Source: Oribacterium sp. NK2B42 | GTDB lineage: Bacteria; Bacillota; Clostridia; Lachnospirales; Lachnospiraceae | Length of the DNA stretch: 64,000 nt | Assembly: GCF_000424445.1 (NCBI RefSeq) | Contig: NZ_AUJX01000005.1 | Location: 62,001 to 126,000 of the forward strand | Direction: 5' to 3' | In this document: positions 50,777 through 60,083 of the stretch, piece after piece | Position numbering within the stretch: position 1 is the stretch's first letter | Layout: every line of letters starts with the position of its first letter | Notes under the pieces: generated by a model | Seen by the model: only the letters and a program-made list of their open reading frames with translations | Told to the model about the DNA's origin: nothing | Database searches by the model: none | Made by a program: the position numbers and the translations under genes

Positions 50777-51775
50777 ATGTACGAGGGCAGAGGCAATAAA
50801 AAAATGCTTAATATGCTGATCCTTGAGATATTGGAAAAATATACGGACGAGGATCACAGGCTTACACAGCAGGAGATATTAAAGCTGCTTAAAGATAATT
50901 ACGGTATTGAATGTGACAGGCGTTCTGTCAGAAACAATGCGGAGTATCTGATAGATCTGGGTTATGACATCAGCATTGATGACGGCTATTGTCTTCTTTC
51001 AAGGGAATTTGACGATGCGGAGCTCCAGCTCCTGATAAATTCGGTTATCTTTTCAAAGGGTGTTACCAGGGCGCAGTCCGTGGCACTTATTGAAAAGCTC
51101 AAAAGTAAGGGCAATAAGTATTTTTCCCCGCATTTATCCTATATCGAAAATTATACCGATCTTCAGCATACCGAAAACAAGCAGGTGATGATAAACCTGG
51201 ATATCATTGATGATGCCATGACTCAAAAGCGGAAGATTTCTTTTATTTATAATGTCTACGGCACGGATTTCAAGATGCATCCCACGAGGCAGGAGCCCTT
51301 CGTTTTTAATCCCTATCAGGTGGTCATGTCCAACGGTCACTATTATCTCGTGGGAAATTACGATAAGTATGACACTATATCTCATTTTCGTATCGACAGG
51401 ATGACTGAGATGAAGCTTCTGGAGGAGCCCATAAAGGATACCAGGCTTATAAAGGGTATGGAAAACGGGCTTAATCTTCCCAAGCATATGGCTGAGCATG
51501 TTTATATGTTTTCCGGCAATTCTGTGAGCGTGCTTCTGAAGACCGATGCTAAGTTCATGAATGATCTTGTGGACTGGTTTGGAAAAGATTTTCAGATAAT
51601 GAAAAAGTACACGGAAGATGGCGTGGATATGATGGAGATTCATGTTTACTGTAATGAGCAGGCAATGGAGTACTGGGCGCTGCAGTATGGGAAGAGGGTT
51701 ACTGTCCTGGAGCCGGAAAGCCTGAGGGAGAAAATCCGCGAGGATATCGAGGGTATGAGTAAGAGATACCGGTAG
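50777..51775 (+). CDS. WYL-domain transcriptional regulator
   Basis: 332 residues. An N-terminal winged helix (about 8-75: LTQQEILKLLKDNYGIECDRRSVRNNAEYLID) is followed by the WYL domain (about 140-225: KISFIYNVYGTDFKMHPTRQEPFVFNPYQVV...HYYLVGNYDKY, FRIDRM) and a WCX C-terminal module. WYL proteins bind nucleotide-like or nucleic-acid ligands and often control defence or DNA-repair genes; the target here is unknown. GGGAG precedes the ATG. Confidence 0.88.
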   Translation: MYEGRGNKKMLNMLILEILEKYTDEDHRLTQQEILKLLKDNYGIECDRRSVRNNAEYLIDLGYDISIDDGYCLLSREFDDAELQLLINSVIFSKGVTRAQSVALIEKLKSKGNKYFSPHLSYIENYTDLQHTENKQVMINLDIIDDAMTQKRKISFIYNVYGTDFKMHPTRQEPFVFNPYQVVMSNGHYYLVGNYDKYDTISHFRIDRMTEMKLLEEPIKDTRLIKGMENGLNLPKHMAEHVYMFSGNSVSVLLKTDAKFMNDLVDWFGKDFQIMKKYTEDGVDMMEIHVYCNEQAMEYWALQYGKRVTVLEPESLREKIREDIEGMSKRYR

Positions 51776-51790
51776 GTGTTGAAATAGTAC

Positions 51791-51946
51791 AGAAAATGGA
51801 AGGGACGGGCGACGGCTCACGAAGTTGAAAGTACATCCCACTCAGCATGTTCGCCCCAGCTGCACTGACGTGCATCTGGTTCGTACATGCTGAGCGGGAT
51901 GTGCTTTCAGTTCGCAAGCCTAGCCGCCCATCCCTTCCATTTTCTT
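51791..51946. repeat. Long imperfect inverted repeat (about 155 bp)
   Basis: Outer arms AGAAAATGGAAGGGACGGGC and its complement ending at 51946; inner arms GTACATCCCACTCAGCATGT (51831-51850) and ACATGCTGAGCGGGATGTGC (51885-51904). It fills the space between the WYL gene and cbiD, and as RNA would form one long hairpin with interior loops. It does not look like a cobalamin riboswitch. Confidence 0.8.
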
Positions 51947-51995
51947 CACGTTTGCTTTTTTATTTACAAAATAGTACTAAAGAGTATCGTTTAAT

Positions 51996-53234
51996 ATGAA
52001 AGAGTATATATACAAAAACCAAAAGCAAATGAGACGTGGGTTGACTACGGGGACTTGTGCGGCGGCGTGTACGAGGGCTGCAATGGAGAGGCTTATGACC
52101 GGTAACGTTGCAGAGGAGGTAAATGTAGTACTGCCGGGGGGAGAAATAGTAACACTAAGTGTGTATCCTGTGGGGGAGTCGGAGTTTTATACGATCAAGG
52201 ATTCCGGGGATGATCCGGATGTGACTAATGGGACAGAAGTGCATGTTAAAGCAGAGAGAGTTACTGCCGGTGAGGTTCCGGAAAATGCCTTCATCTGTGA
52301 AGATAACCCAAGGCTGTTTCTAACCGGTGGAAAGGGTGTGGGTACTGTTACAAAACCCGGACTTCAGCAGGAGGTCGGGCAGAGTGCCATTAACCCTGTG
52401 CCCAGAGAGATGATATTCAGAACGGCATTGGATGTGTTGGAATTGTGCCAGTCCGAAGATGATAAGTGTTTTCTCATCACAGTTTCTGTTCCGGAGGGGG
52501 AGGAGCTTGCGAAGAAGACTTTTAATCCGAGGCTGGGAATCGAGGGTGGAATATCGATTCTTGGAACCACCGGGATAGTGGAGCCTATGTCGGAAGCCTC
52601 GATAGTTGCAACTATAGAGACGGAGATAAAGCAGAAGCTGTATATTCAGCGTAAGAAAATCGATCCGGTATCAAATGACGATACAGCTGGTGCGGAAAGT
52701 GATTTGATTAAAAAAGATCAAAGAACCGGGGTTCTTGAAGAGAGAAATGATAGAACACTAAGCATCATCGCGGTTCCGGGGAATTACGGGCAGCGCTACG
52801 TTGAGAAGCTTGGGCTTGATACAGGGCGTATTGTTACGGTTTCAAATTATATAGGAGATGCCATTGACCTTGCGATTTCTTATGGATGCCGGGAGTTTTT
52901 GCTGGTGGGAAATATAGGAAAGCTTTGTAAGCTGGCAGCAGGGATCATGAATACCTACAGTAAAGTAGCGGATGGAAGGTGGGAGATATTTGCGGCACAT
53001 CTGGCGCTTTGCGGCGGAAATGCATCTCAGGTGAGGGATATAAAAGAGGCTGCTACCACAGAGGAAATGCTCACTTTGCTTGAAGAAATCGGGCTGAGAG
53101 AAAATGTTATGGCTTCCATCATGAAGGAAATTGAGTTTCATATGGAGCAGCGGATAAAGGGTCAGATGAAGTTCGGTGTAATAGTCTATTCAGAGCGTTT
53201 TGGGATGGTCGGAAAAGCCGGAGAGGTTGATTAA
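51996..53234 (+). CDS. cbiD: Cobalt-precorrin-5B C1-methyltransferase
   Basis: Methylates C1 in the anaerobic (early cobalt insertion) corrin pathway. 412 residues with the diagnostic MRRGLTTGTCAAACTRAA near residue 12, ITVSVPEGEELAKKTFNPRLGI near 160, GGISILGTTGIVEPMS near 184 and the C-terminal VSNYIGDAIDLAISYGC. The insert around residues 225-255 is polar and poorly conserved. It is directly joined to cbiF (stop TAA immediately followed by ATG). The cluster uses SAM-dependent steps and belongs to cytoplasmic B12 synthesis. Confidence 0.93.
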   Translation: MKEYIYKNQKQMRRGLTTGTCAAACTRAAMERLMTGNVAEEVNVVLPGGEIVTLSVYPVGESEFYTIKDSGDDPDVTNGTEVHVKAERVTAGEVPENAFICEDNPRLFLTGGKGVGTVTKPGLQQEVGQSAINPVPREMIFRTALDVLELCQSEDDKCFLITVSVPEGEELAKKTFNPRLGIEGGISILGTTGIVEPMSEASIVATIETEIKQKLYIQRKKIDPVSNDDTAGAESDLIKKDQRTGVLEERNDRTLSIIAVPGNYGQRYVEKLGLDTGRIVTVSNYIGDAIDLAISYGCREFLLVGNIGKLCKLAAGIMNTYSKVADGRWEIFAAHLALCGGNASQVRDIKEAATTEEMLTLLEEIGLRENVMASIMKEIEFHMEQRIKGQMKFGVIVYSERFGMVGKAGEVD

Positions 53235-54008
53235 ATGGTTCATTTTGTTGGTGCGGGTCCGGGGGATCCGGAACTTATCACTGTAAAAGGATTAAAGCTT
53301 ATTAAAGAAGCGGATATCGTGATATATGCGGGATCTCTGGTTAATGCTGAGCTCCTTAAAGTTTGCAAAAGTGAGGCAGAGATCTACGATTCCAAGGATA
53401 TGAATCTTCAGGAGGTGCTGAAGGTTTTCGAGGAAGCGAAGGAAGCAGGGAAAACTGTGGTGAGACTGCACACCGGAGATCCGTCTCTGTATGGTGCAAT
53501 TCGGGAGCAGATGGACTGGTTAAAGGAGAAGGGAATTGAATATGACATCTGTCCCGGAGTCAGCTCCTTTTCCGGGGCGGCAGCAGCCATCAGAAAAGAA
53601 TACACACTTCCCGGAGTAACACAGACAGTTATCATTACCAGAGCTGAGGGAAGAACTCCGGTTCCGGATAAGGAAAAGCTTAGTGTTCTGGCGGCTCATC
53701 AGGCCACCATGGTACTGTTTTTGTCAGCCACACTTTCAGAAAAGATCCGGGAGGAGCTGATAGCAGGAGGTTATCCTGTGGATACTCCTGCAGCTGTGGT
53801 ATTCAGGGCTACCTGGCCGGATGAAGAGGTGGTTTGGACAACTTTGGACAAAATTCCTGAGGCATTTCAGAGAGAAGAAGCAAGAAGAGCCGACGGAAAT
53901 ATGAAACAGGCTCTGATAATAGTAGGACGGGCAATTGATGACAAAACGGTCTATGAATATTCAAAGCTTTATGACCGTGAATTTGTTACATGTTATAGAG
54001 CCAGATAG
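53235..54008 (+). CDS. cbiF: Cobalt-precorrin-4 C11-methyltransferase
   Basis: 257-residue SAM-dependent tetrapyrrole methylase. VGAGPGDPELITVKGLKLI near residue 4 (glycine-rich loop), YAGSLVN near 32, VRLHTGDPSLYGAIREQMDWL near 76, and CPGVSSFSGAAAAI near 105 identify CbiF/CobM. It follows cbiD without any gap. A 229-bp interval with a partial repeat of the following leader separates it from cbiG. Confidence 0.93.
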   Translation: MVHFVGAGPGDPELITVKGLKLIKEADIVIYAGSLVNAELLKVCKSEAEIYDSKDMNLQEVLKVFEEAKEAGKTVVRLHTGDPSLYGAIREQMDWLKEKGIEYDICPGVSSFSGAAAAIRKEYTLPGVTQTVIITRAEGRTPVPDKEKLSVLAAHQATMVLFLSATLSEKIREELIAGGYPVDTPAAVVFRATWPDEEVVWTTLDKIPEAFQREEARRADGNMKQALIIVGRAIDDKTVYEYSKLYDREFVTCYRAR

Positions 54009-54025
54009 ATGTGCCTCTATGTGTC

Positions 54026-54054
54026 AGATATTAAGGCTCAAAAACTGCGTTAAT
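54026..54054 (+). repeat. 29-bp leader repeat, copy 1 (before cbiG)
   Basis: AGATATTAAGGCTCAAAAAC then TGCGTTAAT. Copy 2 at 55388-55416 differs at one base and lies before the lipoprotein gene, so the two copies flank cbiG. Confidence 0.75.
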
Positions 54055-54235
54055 GGATGAGAAAAGATAACCAAAGAATGACTTAAATGAAAATGTGAGT
54101 TTTTCAAGTTACGGTCAGAACATCAATCGATGAGTTTGTATACAGGGAAGTTAGTGATTATAGGAAGCCAATTAGATCTGCATCTGTATGTCAGAGATAA
54201 ACGGCGAAAAACATGCGTTTATAGAGGAGGAGCAG

Positions 54236-55369
54236 GTGAAGGTTCAGGTAATAGCATTTACTGAAAAAGGATACAGGCTTTCAGAGGAGTTAAAGAACCG
54301 CTGGATGGAAGCGGAGAAGGAAGGACAGGGACTTTTCAGAAGAACCGGGACTTGGAGAGCAGAGAAAGGGGATAAAACGGAGGTTTGCCTTCACGCAAAG
54401 ACAAATGCTTTACCGGAGATTTCTGACGCAAGGGATCTGAATGAAATAGTGGCCGCATGGTTTTCGGAGAATACCGATGCCATCATTTTCGTCGGTTCCA
54501 CCGGCATTGCAGTTCGTGCGATATCACCATTTTTAGCCCACAAGTCGGAGGATCCTGCGGTACTTGTTATAGATGAAGCCGGGCATTTTGTCATATCCCT
54601 TCTCAGCGGACATCTGGGAGGTGCCAATGAGCTTACGTCTTTCGTTTCAGAACTTATTGAGGCTCAGCCTGTGATAACCACTGCGTCAGATCTGGAAGGT
54701 GCTTTTTCTGTTGATGTTTTTGCAAAGGAGAATGGCCTTATCATCACTGATTTCGGGGCAGCAAAGGAGGCTTCGGCTAAGGTACTGAGAGGTGAGAAGC
54801 TGCGTATATACAGTGACATTGGCATGGAGCATCTGAACATGAGACCCGGTATCGGTGAATATGAGCCGGTGGGGATAAATGACATTGACAAAGCAGATAT
54901 CATCATAAGCTATCAGAGTAAACTCCTTGATAAGGCTGATCCGGTGGTGAGACCCTTTAATGCCATAGGTCTCAAGCTTATCGCAAAGCGTGTATATGTA
55001 GGAATCGGTGCCCGAAAGGGCGTTTCCGAGGAAGATGTTGCGAAGGCATATGATAACTGCCTTAAGTCAGCGGGAATATCCGGAGAAGCAGTCGATGCCC
55101 TGGTAAGCATTGACCTGAAAAAAAATGAACAGGGGATACTGACCTTCAGCTATAAGCGGGAGATTCCCTTTGTGACTTATACGGCGGCTGAGCTTAAATC
55201 CATGGATGGGGACTTTGCGGCTAGCAGCTTTGTGGAAAGTGTAACAGGGGTGTCCAATGTCTGCGAACGGTCGGCTGCTTATGCCGCGTCGCAAAACGGA
55301 CAGGAGCGGGTTCTCGTGCACAAGCAGATATACGGAAGTGTGACATTGGCAGTTGCGGTGTCTGTATAA
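54236..55369 (+). CDS. cbiG: Cobalt-precorrin-5A hydrolase
   Basis: 377 residues, opens the lactone ring releasing acetaldehyde. FVGSTGIAVRAISPFLAHKSEDPAV and VISLLSGHLGGANELTSFV (about 85-140) are CbiG signatures, and the C-terminal domain has GIGARKGVSEEDVAKAYD near 262. The start is GTG 54236, set by GAGGAGG at 54224-54230 and giving the family-like MKVQVIAFTEKGYRL; ATG 54188 would add 16 unrelated residues. It carries the C-terminal CbiG fold without fusion to CbiH. Confidence 0.88.
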   Translation: MKVQVIAFTEKGYRLSEELKNRWMEAEKEGQGLFRRTGTWRAEKGDKTEVCLHAKTNALPEISDARDLNEIVAAWFSENTDAIIFVGSTGIAVRAISPFLAHKSEDPAVLVIDEAGHFVISLLSGHLGGANELTSFVSELIEAQPVITTASDLEGAFSVDVFAKENGLIITDFGAAKEASAKVLRGEKLRIYSDIGMEHLNMRPGIGEYEPVGINDIDKADIIISYQSKLLDKADPVVRPFNAIGLKLIAKRVYVGIGARKGVSEEDVAKAYDNCLKSAGISGEAVDALVSIDLKKNEQGILTFSYKREIPFVTYTAAELKSMDGDFAASSFVESVTGVSNVCERSAAYAASQNGQERVLVHKQIYGSVTLAVAVSV

Positions 55370-55387
55370 TTTATTTAAACTATTATT

Positions 55388-55416
55388 AGATATTAAGGCT
55401 CAAAAACAGCGTTAAT
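55388..55416 (+). repeat. 29-bp leader repeat, copy 2 (before the lipoprotein)
   Basis: 28 of 29 bases identical to 54026-54054; followed by GAGAGGAG and the ATG at 55436. Confidence 0.75.
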
Positions 55417-55435
55417 AGAAGAGAGGAGAAATATT

Positions 55436-56620
55436 ATGAGAAAGAAAGCAGCATTGGCAGCAGCATTTTGTGTTTTTGCCTTTGGAATGGTCGGATGTCA
55501 GAAGCCGGCAACAAATGTTAATACAAATGAGGCTACAACGGCAGCAGTGGAAGAATCCACTACGGCAGCTCCTCAGGAAACTGAAGAGACTTCTCAAGAA
55601 ACCACAGAAGCTGCGAAGGAAGAGGAAACAACTGCTTCGGAGCCTGATTATCCGACATTGCCCCTTCCGGAATATCATTACAACGGTCCTGAGGACTGGG
55701 CAGAGTATGCAGACGGAGTAAGCCATTTCCTTGTTGAAAACAGTTTTGGAGACGTAGCACCGGATTTAACCATATGCGTTCCTATCGTTCTAAAAGCTGA
55801 TGACAGCGATCCTAAAGACGTGAAGTTATGGGGTGAATTCTATGTAGAAGGTTTCAACCTTGTAAAGACTTCCCTTCTGAATGTAAATGGAGGATCCTTC
55901 GGAGGCGTTGCGTATCTTGATACAACAAAAGGAGATCCCATAGTTACAGATTTCGATTTTCTTCAGGATGGTGCCGGCTTTGAGGCTTCTTTGGATGAAC
56001 TTTTCGGTAAAGAAGGTCTGAAGGATGCATATCTTGAAGCCTCAAATGAACGTGACAAGTATCTGGCAGAAGCATTGGCAAACTATATCAACACTAACGG
56101 GCTGTACATCACCCAGTATCAGGAGTACGGATGGGCACCGGTTCCGGTTCTTAACGCACCTCCGACAAAGGATGAAGATCAGATCGTTGATTACGAAGGA
56201 AGCTACGATTATACAGCAAAGTACGATATGCGTGAAATCTGCTCCTATGAAACCGGTGAGTCGGATATGTTCTGTAATGTTGACAGCAAGGAATGGAATG
56301 AATTCCTGATCGTAGTTTATAAAGCGGAGAGTAAAGACATTGACAGTGCCATAACAGAGCTTCGCGCCGGTCTTGCAGACGAGAATGTGGATCTGGAGAG
56401 AACAGAAGACGTAACCTTCAAAGATATGGAGGGCTGCACAGTACTAATGACTAAGGGTCCATATAAGGAAGGTGACGCGGTTTATGTAGCTTATTTTGTT
56501 CCGAGGGGAGATGATCTCCTTGTAATAAAGATCTCATCTACATACAGTGAAGATGAAAAAATCCAGATGTCTACAGATGCTATCATCGAGGACTTCCTTG
56601 GAAATATGGAGCTAAAGTGA
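55436..56620 (+). CDS. Lipoprotein of unknown function within the cbi cluster
   Basis: 394 residues. A signal peptide with lipobox GMVGC (Cys 21) is followed by a Thr/Glu-rich linker (about 25-70) and a globular acidic domain. The C-terminal half has SAITELRAGLADENVDLERTEDVTF and VYVAYFVPRGDDLLVIKISS, a small beta-rich fold. No known domain is recognised. Its place between cbiG and cbiH is odd: either corrin or cobalt capture at the cell surface, or a gene inserted by leader duplication. A long terminator follows (56649-56711), so it ends the first cbi transcript. Confidence 0.75.
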   Translation: MRKKAALAAAFCVFAFGMVGCQKPATNVNTNEATTAAVEESTTAAPQETEETSQETTEAAKEEETTASEPDYPTLPLPEYHYNGPEDWAEYADGVSHFLVENSFGDVAPDLTICVPIVLKADDSDPKDVKLWGEFYVEGFNLVKTSLLNVNGGSFGGVAYLDTTKGDPIVTDFDFLQDGAGFEASLDELFGKEGLKDAYLEASNERDKYLAEALANYINTNGLYITQYQEYGWAPVPVLNAPPTKDEDQIVDYEGSYDYTAKYDMREICSYETGESDMFCNVDSKEWNEFLIVVYKAESKDIDSAITELRAGLADENVDLERTEDVTFKDMEGCTVLMTKGPYKEGDAVYVAYFVPRGDDLLVIKISSTYSEDEKIQMSTDAIIEDFLGNMELK

Positions 56621-56648
56621 TATAAAACTGTACTGCAAATCAAGATAT

Positions 56649-56711
56649 ACCCCCTTCCGGATAGACAGGCTAAACTACAAAAAGCCTGCTGTCCGGAAGG
56701 GGGCATTTTTC
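56649..56711 (+). terminator. Long terminator between the lipoprotein gene and cbiH
   Basis: CCCCCTTCCGGA...ACAGGCT / AGCCTG...TCCGGAAGGGGG with an internal bulge, then CATTTTT. It divides the cobalamin cluster in two. Confidence 0.85.
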
Positions 56712-56829
56712 TTGAAGACCGTCACTTCCGGTTTCGATAAAGCTGCCGCAAGGGTGTGTAGGGGTTTTTTTGCGGGCCGGATTAGGATAAAATTATAAAA
56801 TATGAATGATTTGGTTCACGGAGGGTGAA

Positions 56830-57588
56830 ATGGGAACGGTATATGCTGTGGGATTCGGACCCGGAGATGTAAAGTATGAGACATTGGAAGCAAGGGAAGT
56901 GCTTTCCGGTGTGGATGTGATAGTAGGGTATAAAACTTATGCGGATATAGTGAGTAAACAGTATCCTGAAAAGGAATTCGTGGTTTCCGGGATGCATGAG
57001 GAAGAGGAACGCTGTAAAAAGGCTCTGGAGCTTGCAGTGTCCGGGAAGAATGTTGCCGTTATCTCCTCAGGTGACGCCGAGGTTTACGGTATGGCGGGAC
57101 TTTTGTACGAGCTGTCGGAAAAGGAAAGCTACTGTGGGGTTCAGGTGAAGAACGTACCGGGTCTTTCTGCAGTTCTCAGTGGAGGAGCAGTTCTGGGAGC
57201 TCCTGTCGGGCATGATTTTTGTGTCATCAGTCTTTCGGATCTGTTGACGCCTTGGGAAACCATAGAAAAGAGGCTTAGGGCAGCAGCAGAAGGTGACTTT
57301 GTCATAGTGCTTTATAACCCGGTGAGCCACAAGAGGCTGGAGACTTTTAAGAAAGCCTGCGGGATACTCTGCGAAGGGATTCCTTCCGACAGAGTCTGCG
57401 GATATGTCAGAAACATAGGAAGGGATGGAATGAAAAGCCGGATCTTTTTGCTGTGCGAACTGGAGAAGCTTGGCGAGGAATCCGAGATTGATATGCTGAC
57501 TACGGTTTTTATAGGAAATTCAGAAACAAAGATCGTGGAAACACCGGATGGATCCAGGATGGTTACTCCCAGGGGATATAAAGGATAA
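56830..57588 (+). CDS. cbiH: Precorrin-3B (cobalt-precorrin-3) C17-methyltransferase
   Basis: 252-residue tetrapyrrole methylase that also contracts the ring. Starts MGTVYAVGFGPGDVKYETLEA, with VIVGYKTYADIV near 38, VISSGDAEVYGMAGLLYEL near 76, NVPGLSAVLSGGAVLGAPVGHDF near 108 and VIVLYNPVSHKR near 158. ATG 56830 follows GGAGGGTGAA; the eight codons before it are not needed. Followed by cbiJ after 3 bp. Confidence 0.9.
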   Translation: MGTVYAVGFGPGDVKYETLEAREVLSGVDVIVGYKTYADIVSKQYPEKEFVVSGMHEEEERCKKALELAVSGKNVAVISSGDAEVYGMAGLLYELSEKESYCGVQVKNVPGLSAVLSGGAVLGAPVGHDFCVISLSDLLTPWETIEKRLRAAAEGDFVIVLYNPVSHKRLETFKKACGILCEGIPSDRVCGYVRNIGRDGMKSRIFLLCELEKLGEESEIDMLTTVFIGNSETKIVETPDGSRMVTPRGYKG

Positions 57589-57591
57589 GAA

Positions 57592-58476
57592 ATGCATATA
57601 TTTTTATTTGGCGGAACTACCGAGGGACGGAAGATAGCGGAGCATATCGCAGAAGAGAACAGAAAGAGAGAGATTGAGGGGAGAAAAGATTTTCTTGAGA
57701 CGGAGATTTTTGTTACTACGGACTACGGAGCAGGTCTTCTTCCAAAGGAAAAACATATCACTGTTAATGTAGGAAGATTGAATGCAGAGGAAATGGATGA
57801 GCGTTTTGGAACTGCGAAAAGAGCCTACAGGTACCCGATTAGGCCAAAAGTCGGAACAGATAATAATGAACAGATTGTAATTAATGAATTTTCAATAGAA
57901 GGGGTTATGAGAGAGATACCGGAAGATAAAGCCGATGGTATTTTAGTGATAGATGCGACTCACCCCTATGCTGCCGTAGCGACAGAAAATATTAACAAAG
58001 CCTGCAAGGCCTCCGGAGTCAGATGTATCAGGATAAATAGGCCGAATGCAGACTCAGGTACGGAAAGTTCTGACTTTCTATATTTCGAAAATATAAAAAA
58101 TGCCGTACGATGGCTCAACTCAACTTTCAAAAATTTTCCGGAGAAACGAAAGCATATATTCATAACAACAGGTTCAAAAGAAATTCAGGAATACACTTCA
58201 ATACCGGATTATGAGGAGTACTGTTATGTAAGAGCATTACCTACATTTGAGGTTATTGATAAATGCATGAAACTCGGGTTCAGAAGAGACCGGCTGATAT
58301 TGATGCAGGGTCCCTTCGACGTTGATATGAATCTTGCCCAGCTGAGATATGCCTCTGCCGGATACATTGTTACAAAGGATTCGGGGAAAATAGGAGGATT
58401 TTCCGAGAAGTGCGATGCAGCTATAGAATTGGGAGTAAAGGTTCTTGTTATAGGACGACCAAAAGATTTTGATTGA
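57592..58476 (+). CDS. cbiJ: Precorrin-6A reductase
   Basis: 294-residue NADPH-dependent reductase of cobalt-precorrin-6A. FLFGGTTEGRKIAEHI at residue 4 (dinucleotide-binding start), VIDATHPYAAVATENINKAC near 120, ITTGSKEI near 185, MQGPFDVDMN near 238 and TKDSGKIGGFSEKCDAAIELG near 263 are the CbiJ/CobK signatures. AAGGATAAG ahead of the ATG is its ribosome site, three bases after cbiH. Confidence 0.9.
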   Translation: MHIFLFGGTTEGRKIAEHIAEENRKREIEGRKDFLETEIFVTTDYGAGLLPKEKHITVNVGRLNAEEMDERFGTAKRAYRYPIRPKVGTDNNEQIVINEFSIEGVMREIPEDKADGILVIDATHPYAAVATENINKACKASGVRCIRINRPNADSGTESSDFLYFENIKNAVRWLNSTFKNFPEKRKHIFITTGSKEIQEYTSIPDYEEYCYVRALPTFEVIDKCMKLGFRRDRLILMQGPFDVDMNLAQLRYASAGYIVTKDSGKIGGFSEKCDAAIELGVKVLVIGRPKDFD

Positions 58477-58601
58477 GTCGAGTTATTGACTTGATGACAG
58501 TGCATGATTAATAATTTTTGTACAGTTATGTTTTATTCAAATGTAACTGTATAAAATTCAATTTAAAAGAAAGATTAAGAATCGTTTGCGAGGTTAAAAA
58601 T

Positions 58602-59924
58602 ATGAGAATTGTAAACTTAATCGGTGTTGGTCCGGGAAGTCCGGAGATGATGACAACTCAGGCAATTAAGGCAATAAAAGAGTCTGAGGTTCTGATGGGT
58701 GCGGCGAGAGCCCTTAAGACAGCAAAAGACGCGGTTCCTGAGCTGGATATAGAAATCTGTGAGGCTGTGAAAACAGATGATATGGTGGCTTACATAAAGG
58801 GTCATCCCGAGAAGAAGGTGATCTCCTGCGTATTTACCGGAGATACCAGCGTTTACAGCGGTGCCATACCACTGAAGAAAGCATTGGAACAAAATATGGG
58901 ACCGGACGGTGGTGATGACTCAGAGGATGAGGACAGAGCCGAAAACTTCGAGATCAGGAATTTTGCAGGAGTTTCCAGCATCCAGTATTTCCTGAGCAAG
59001 CGCTCTGTAAGCATGGCCAATGTTAAGCTGGTAAGTCTTCACGGACGCCATAAGGACATGATTCCGTTGATCCGGGAAAACAAGTACGTGTGTGCACTTC
59101 TGGGCAGTGAAGATACGGTTTCAAAGATTTCCCAGGAGCTTGCCCGTTTTGGTTTCGGCTCTGTGAAGATCATAGTCGGAGAGAGGCTGAGCTACCCGGA
59201 TGAGTGTTTTACCGTTGGAAAGCCCAGGGACATGAAGGGTAAGATGTTTGACCGTCTTGCCATCGCGCTTTTTGAAAATGACAATGCAGAAACTCCTGTC
59301 CGTTCCTATGGTATCGGAGACGATCATTTTGAAAGGGCTGATGCAGTACCTCTTACAAAACGTGACGTGAGAGCCCTGAGTCTCTGCCGTCTGGCCATAA
59401 AAGAGGACAGCATCATCTATGATATCGGTGCGGGTTCCGGCTCGATGTCCATCGAGGCAGGTCTTGCATGTCCGGAGGGAAAGGTTATCGCCGTTGAACT
59501 GAATCAGGAAGCCATAGATACCATCGAAAGAAACAGATATCAGTTCAAGGTTGACAACATCCGTGTAATCCGCGGCAAGGCTCCAGAATGCTTTGAAGAG
59601 TTTGAGATGCAGAAGCCGGGAGAGAGAAAGAATGTAGCAGATGAGGGATTGCTGCCTATTCCCGACCGTGTTTTCATCGGAGGCAGCAAGGGAAATCTCC
59701 AGAAGATCATAGATTGGGCTGTGAAGGTGAATCCTGATGTAGTCATTGTCATAAATACGGTCACTCTTGAATCGGTTTCAGAGGTTCTGGAGGTCGAGAG
59801 AAGACTCACGGATTATAACTTTGAGATGGTGGAGATACAGTCAACCGGTCTTGAAAGACGCGGAAGCTACCACATGCACAGAGCGGAAAATCCTATAACT
59901 ATTACAAGAATTTCCAGGAGATAA
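58602..59924 (+). CDS. cbiET: Precorrin-6Y C5,15-methyltransferase, CbiE-CbiT fusion
   Basis: 440 residues. CbiE half (1-240): LIGVGPGSPEMMTTQAIKAI, VFTGDTSVYSGAIPL, FAGVSSIQYFLSKR; it methylates C5. CbiT half (about 250-440): LTKRDVRALSLCRLAIKEDS, SAM motif YDIGAGSGSMSIEAGLAC and AVELNQEAIDTIERN; it methylates C15 and decarboxylates C12. The order matches CobL. ATG 58602 (MRIVNLIGVG) follows GAGG; an upstream in-frame ATG at 58518 adds an unlikely segment. It is the last corrin gene in the window; cbiL, cbiC and cobalt chelatase must be elsewhere. Confidence 0.92.
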   Translation: MRIVNLIGVGPGSPEMMTTQAIKAIKESEVLMGAARALKTAKDAVPELDIEICEAVKTDDMVAYIKGHPEKKVISCVFTGDTSVYSGAIPLKKALEQNMGPDGGDDSEDEDRAENFEIRNFAGVSSIQYFLSKRSVSMANVKLVSLHGRHKDMIPLIRENKYVCALLGSEDTVSKISQELARFGFGSVKIIVGERLSYPDECFTVGKPRDMKGKMFDRLAIALFENDNAETPVRSYGIGDDHFERADAVPLTKRDVRALSLCRLAIKEDSIIYDIGAGSGSMSIEAGLACPEGKVIAVELNQEAIDTIERNRYQFKVDNIRVIRGKAPECFEEFEMQKPGERKNVADEGLLPIPDRVFIGGSKGNLQKIIDWAVKVNPDVVIVINTVTLESVSEVLEVERRLTDYNFEMVEIQSTGLERRGSYHMHRAENPITITRISRR

Positions 59925-60083
59925 GATCCGACGTGCAGAATTTGCTGACTGATAAGAGTTATCAAACATAGCGGAATATTATAACGGGGTGATCCAAATA
60001 TGAAGCAGTAGCCATTTTCTCTGCCAATTGGTTTACAACGTTAATGAGGTGTTTGAAAAAATAAAAGGGGATAGGAGCTTGGT

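Noticed and set aside
51776-51995. Cobalamin riboswitch upstream of cbiD
   Set aside because: No B12-box or conserved core; the region is a long inverted repeat.
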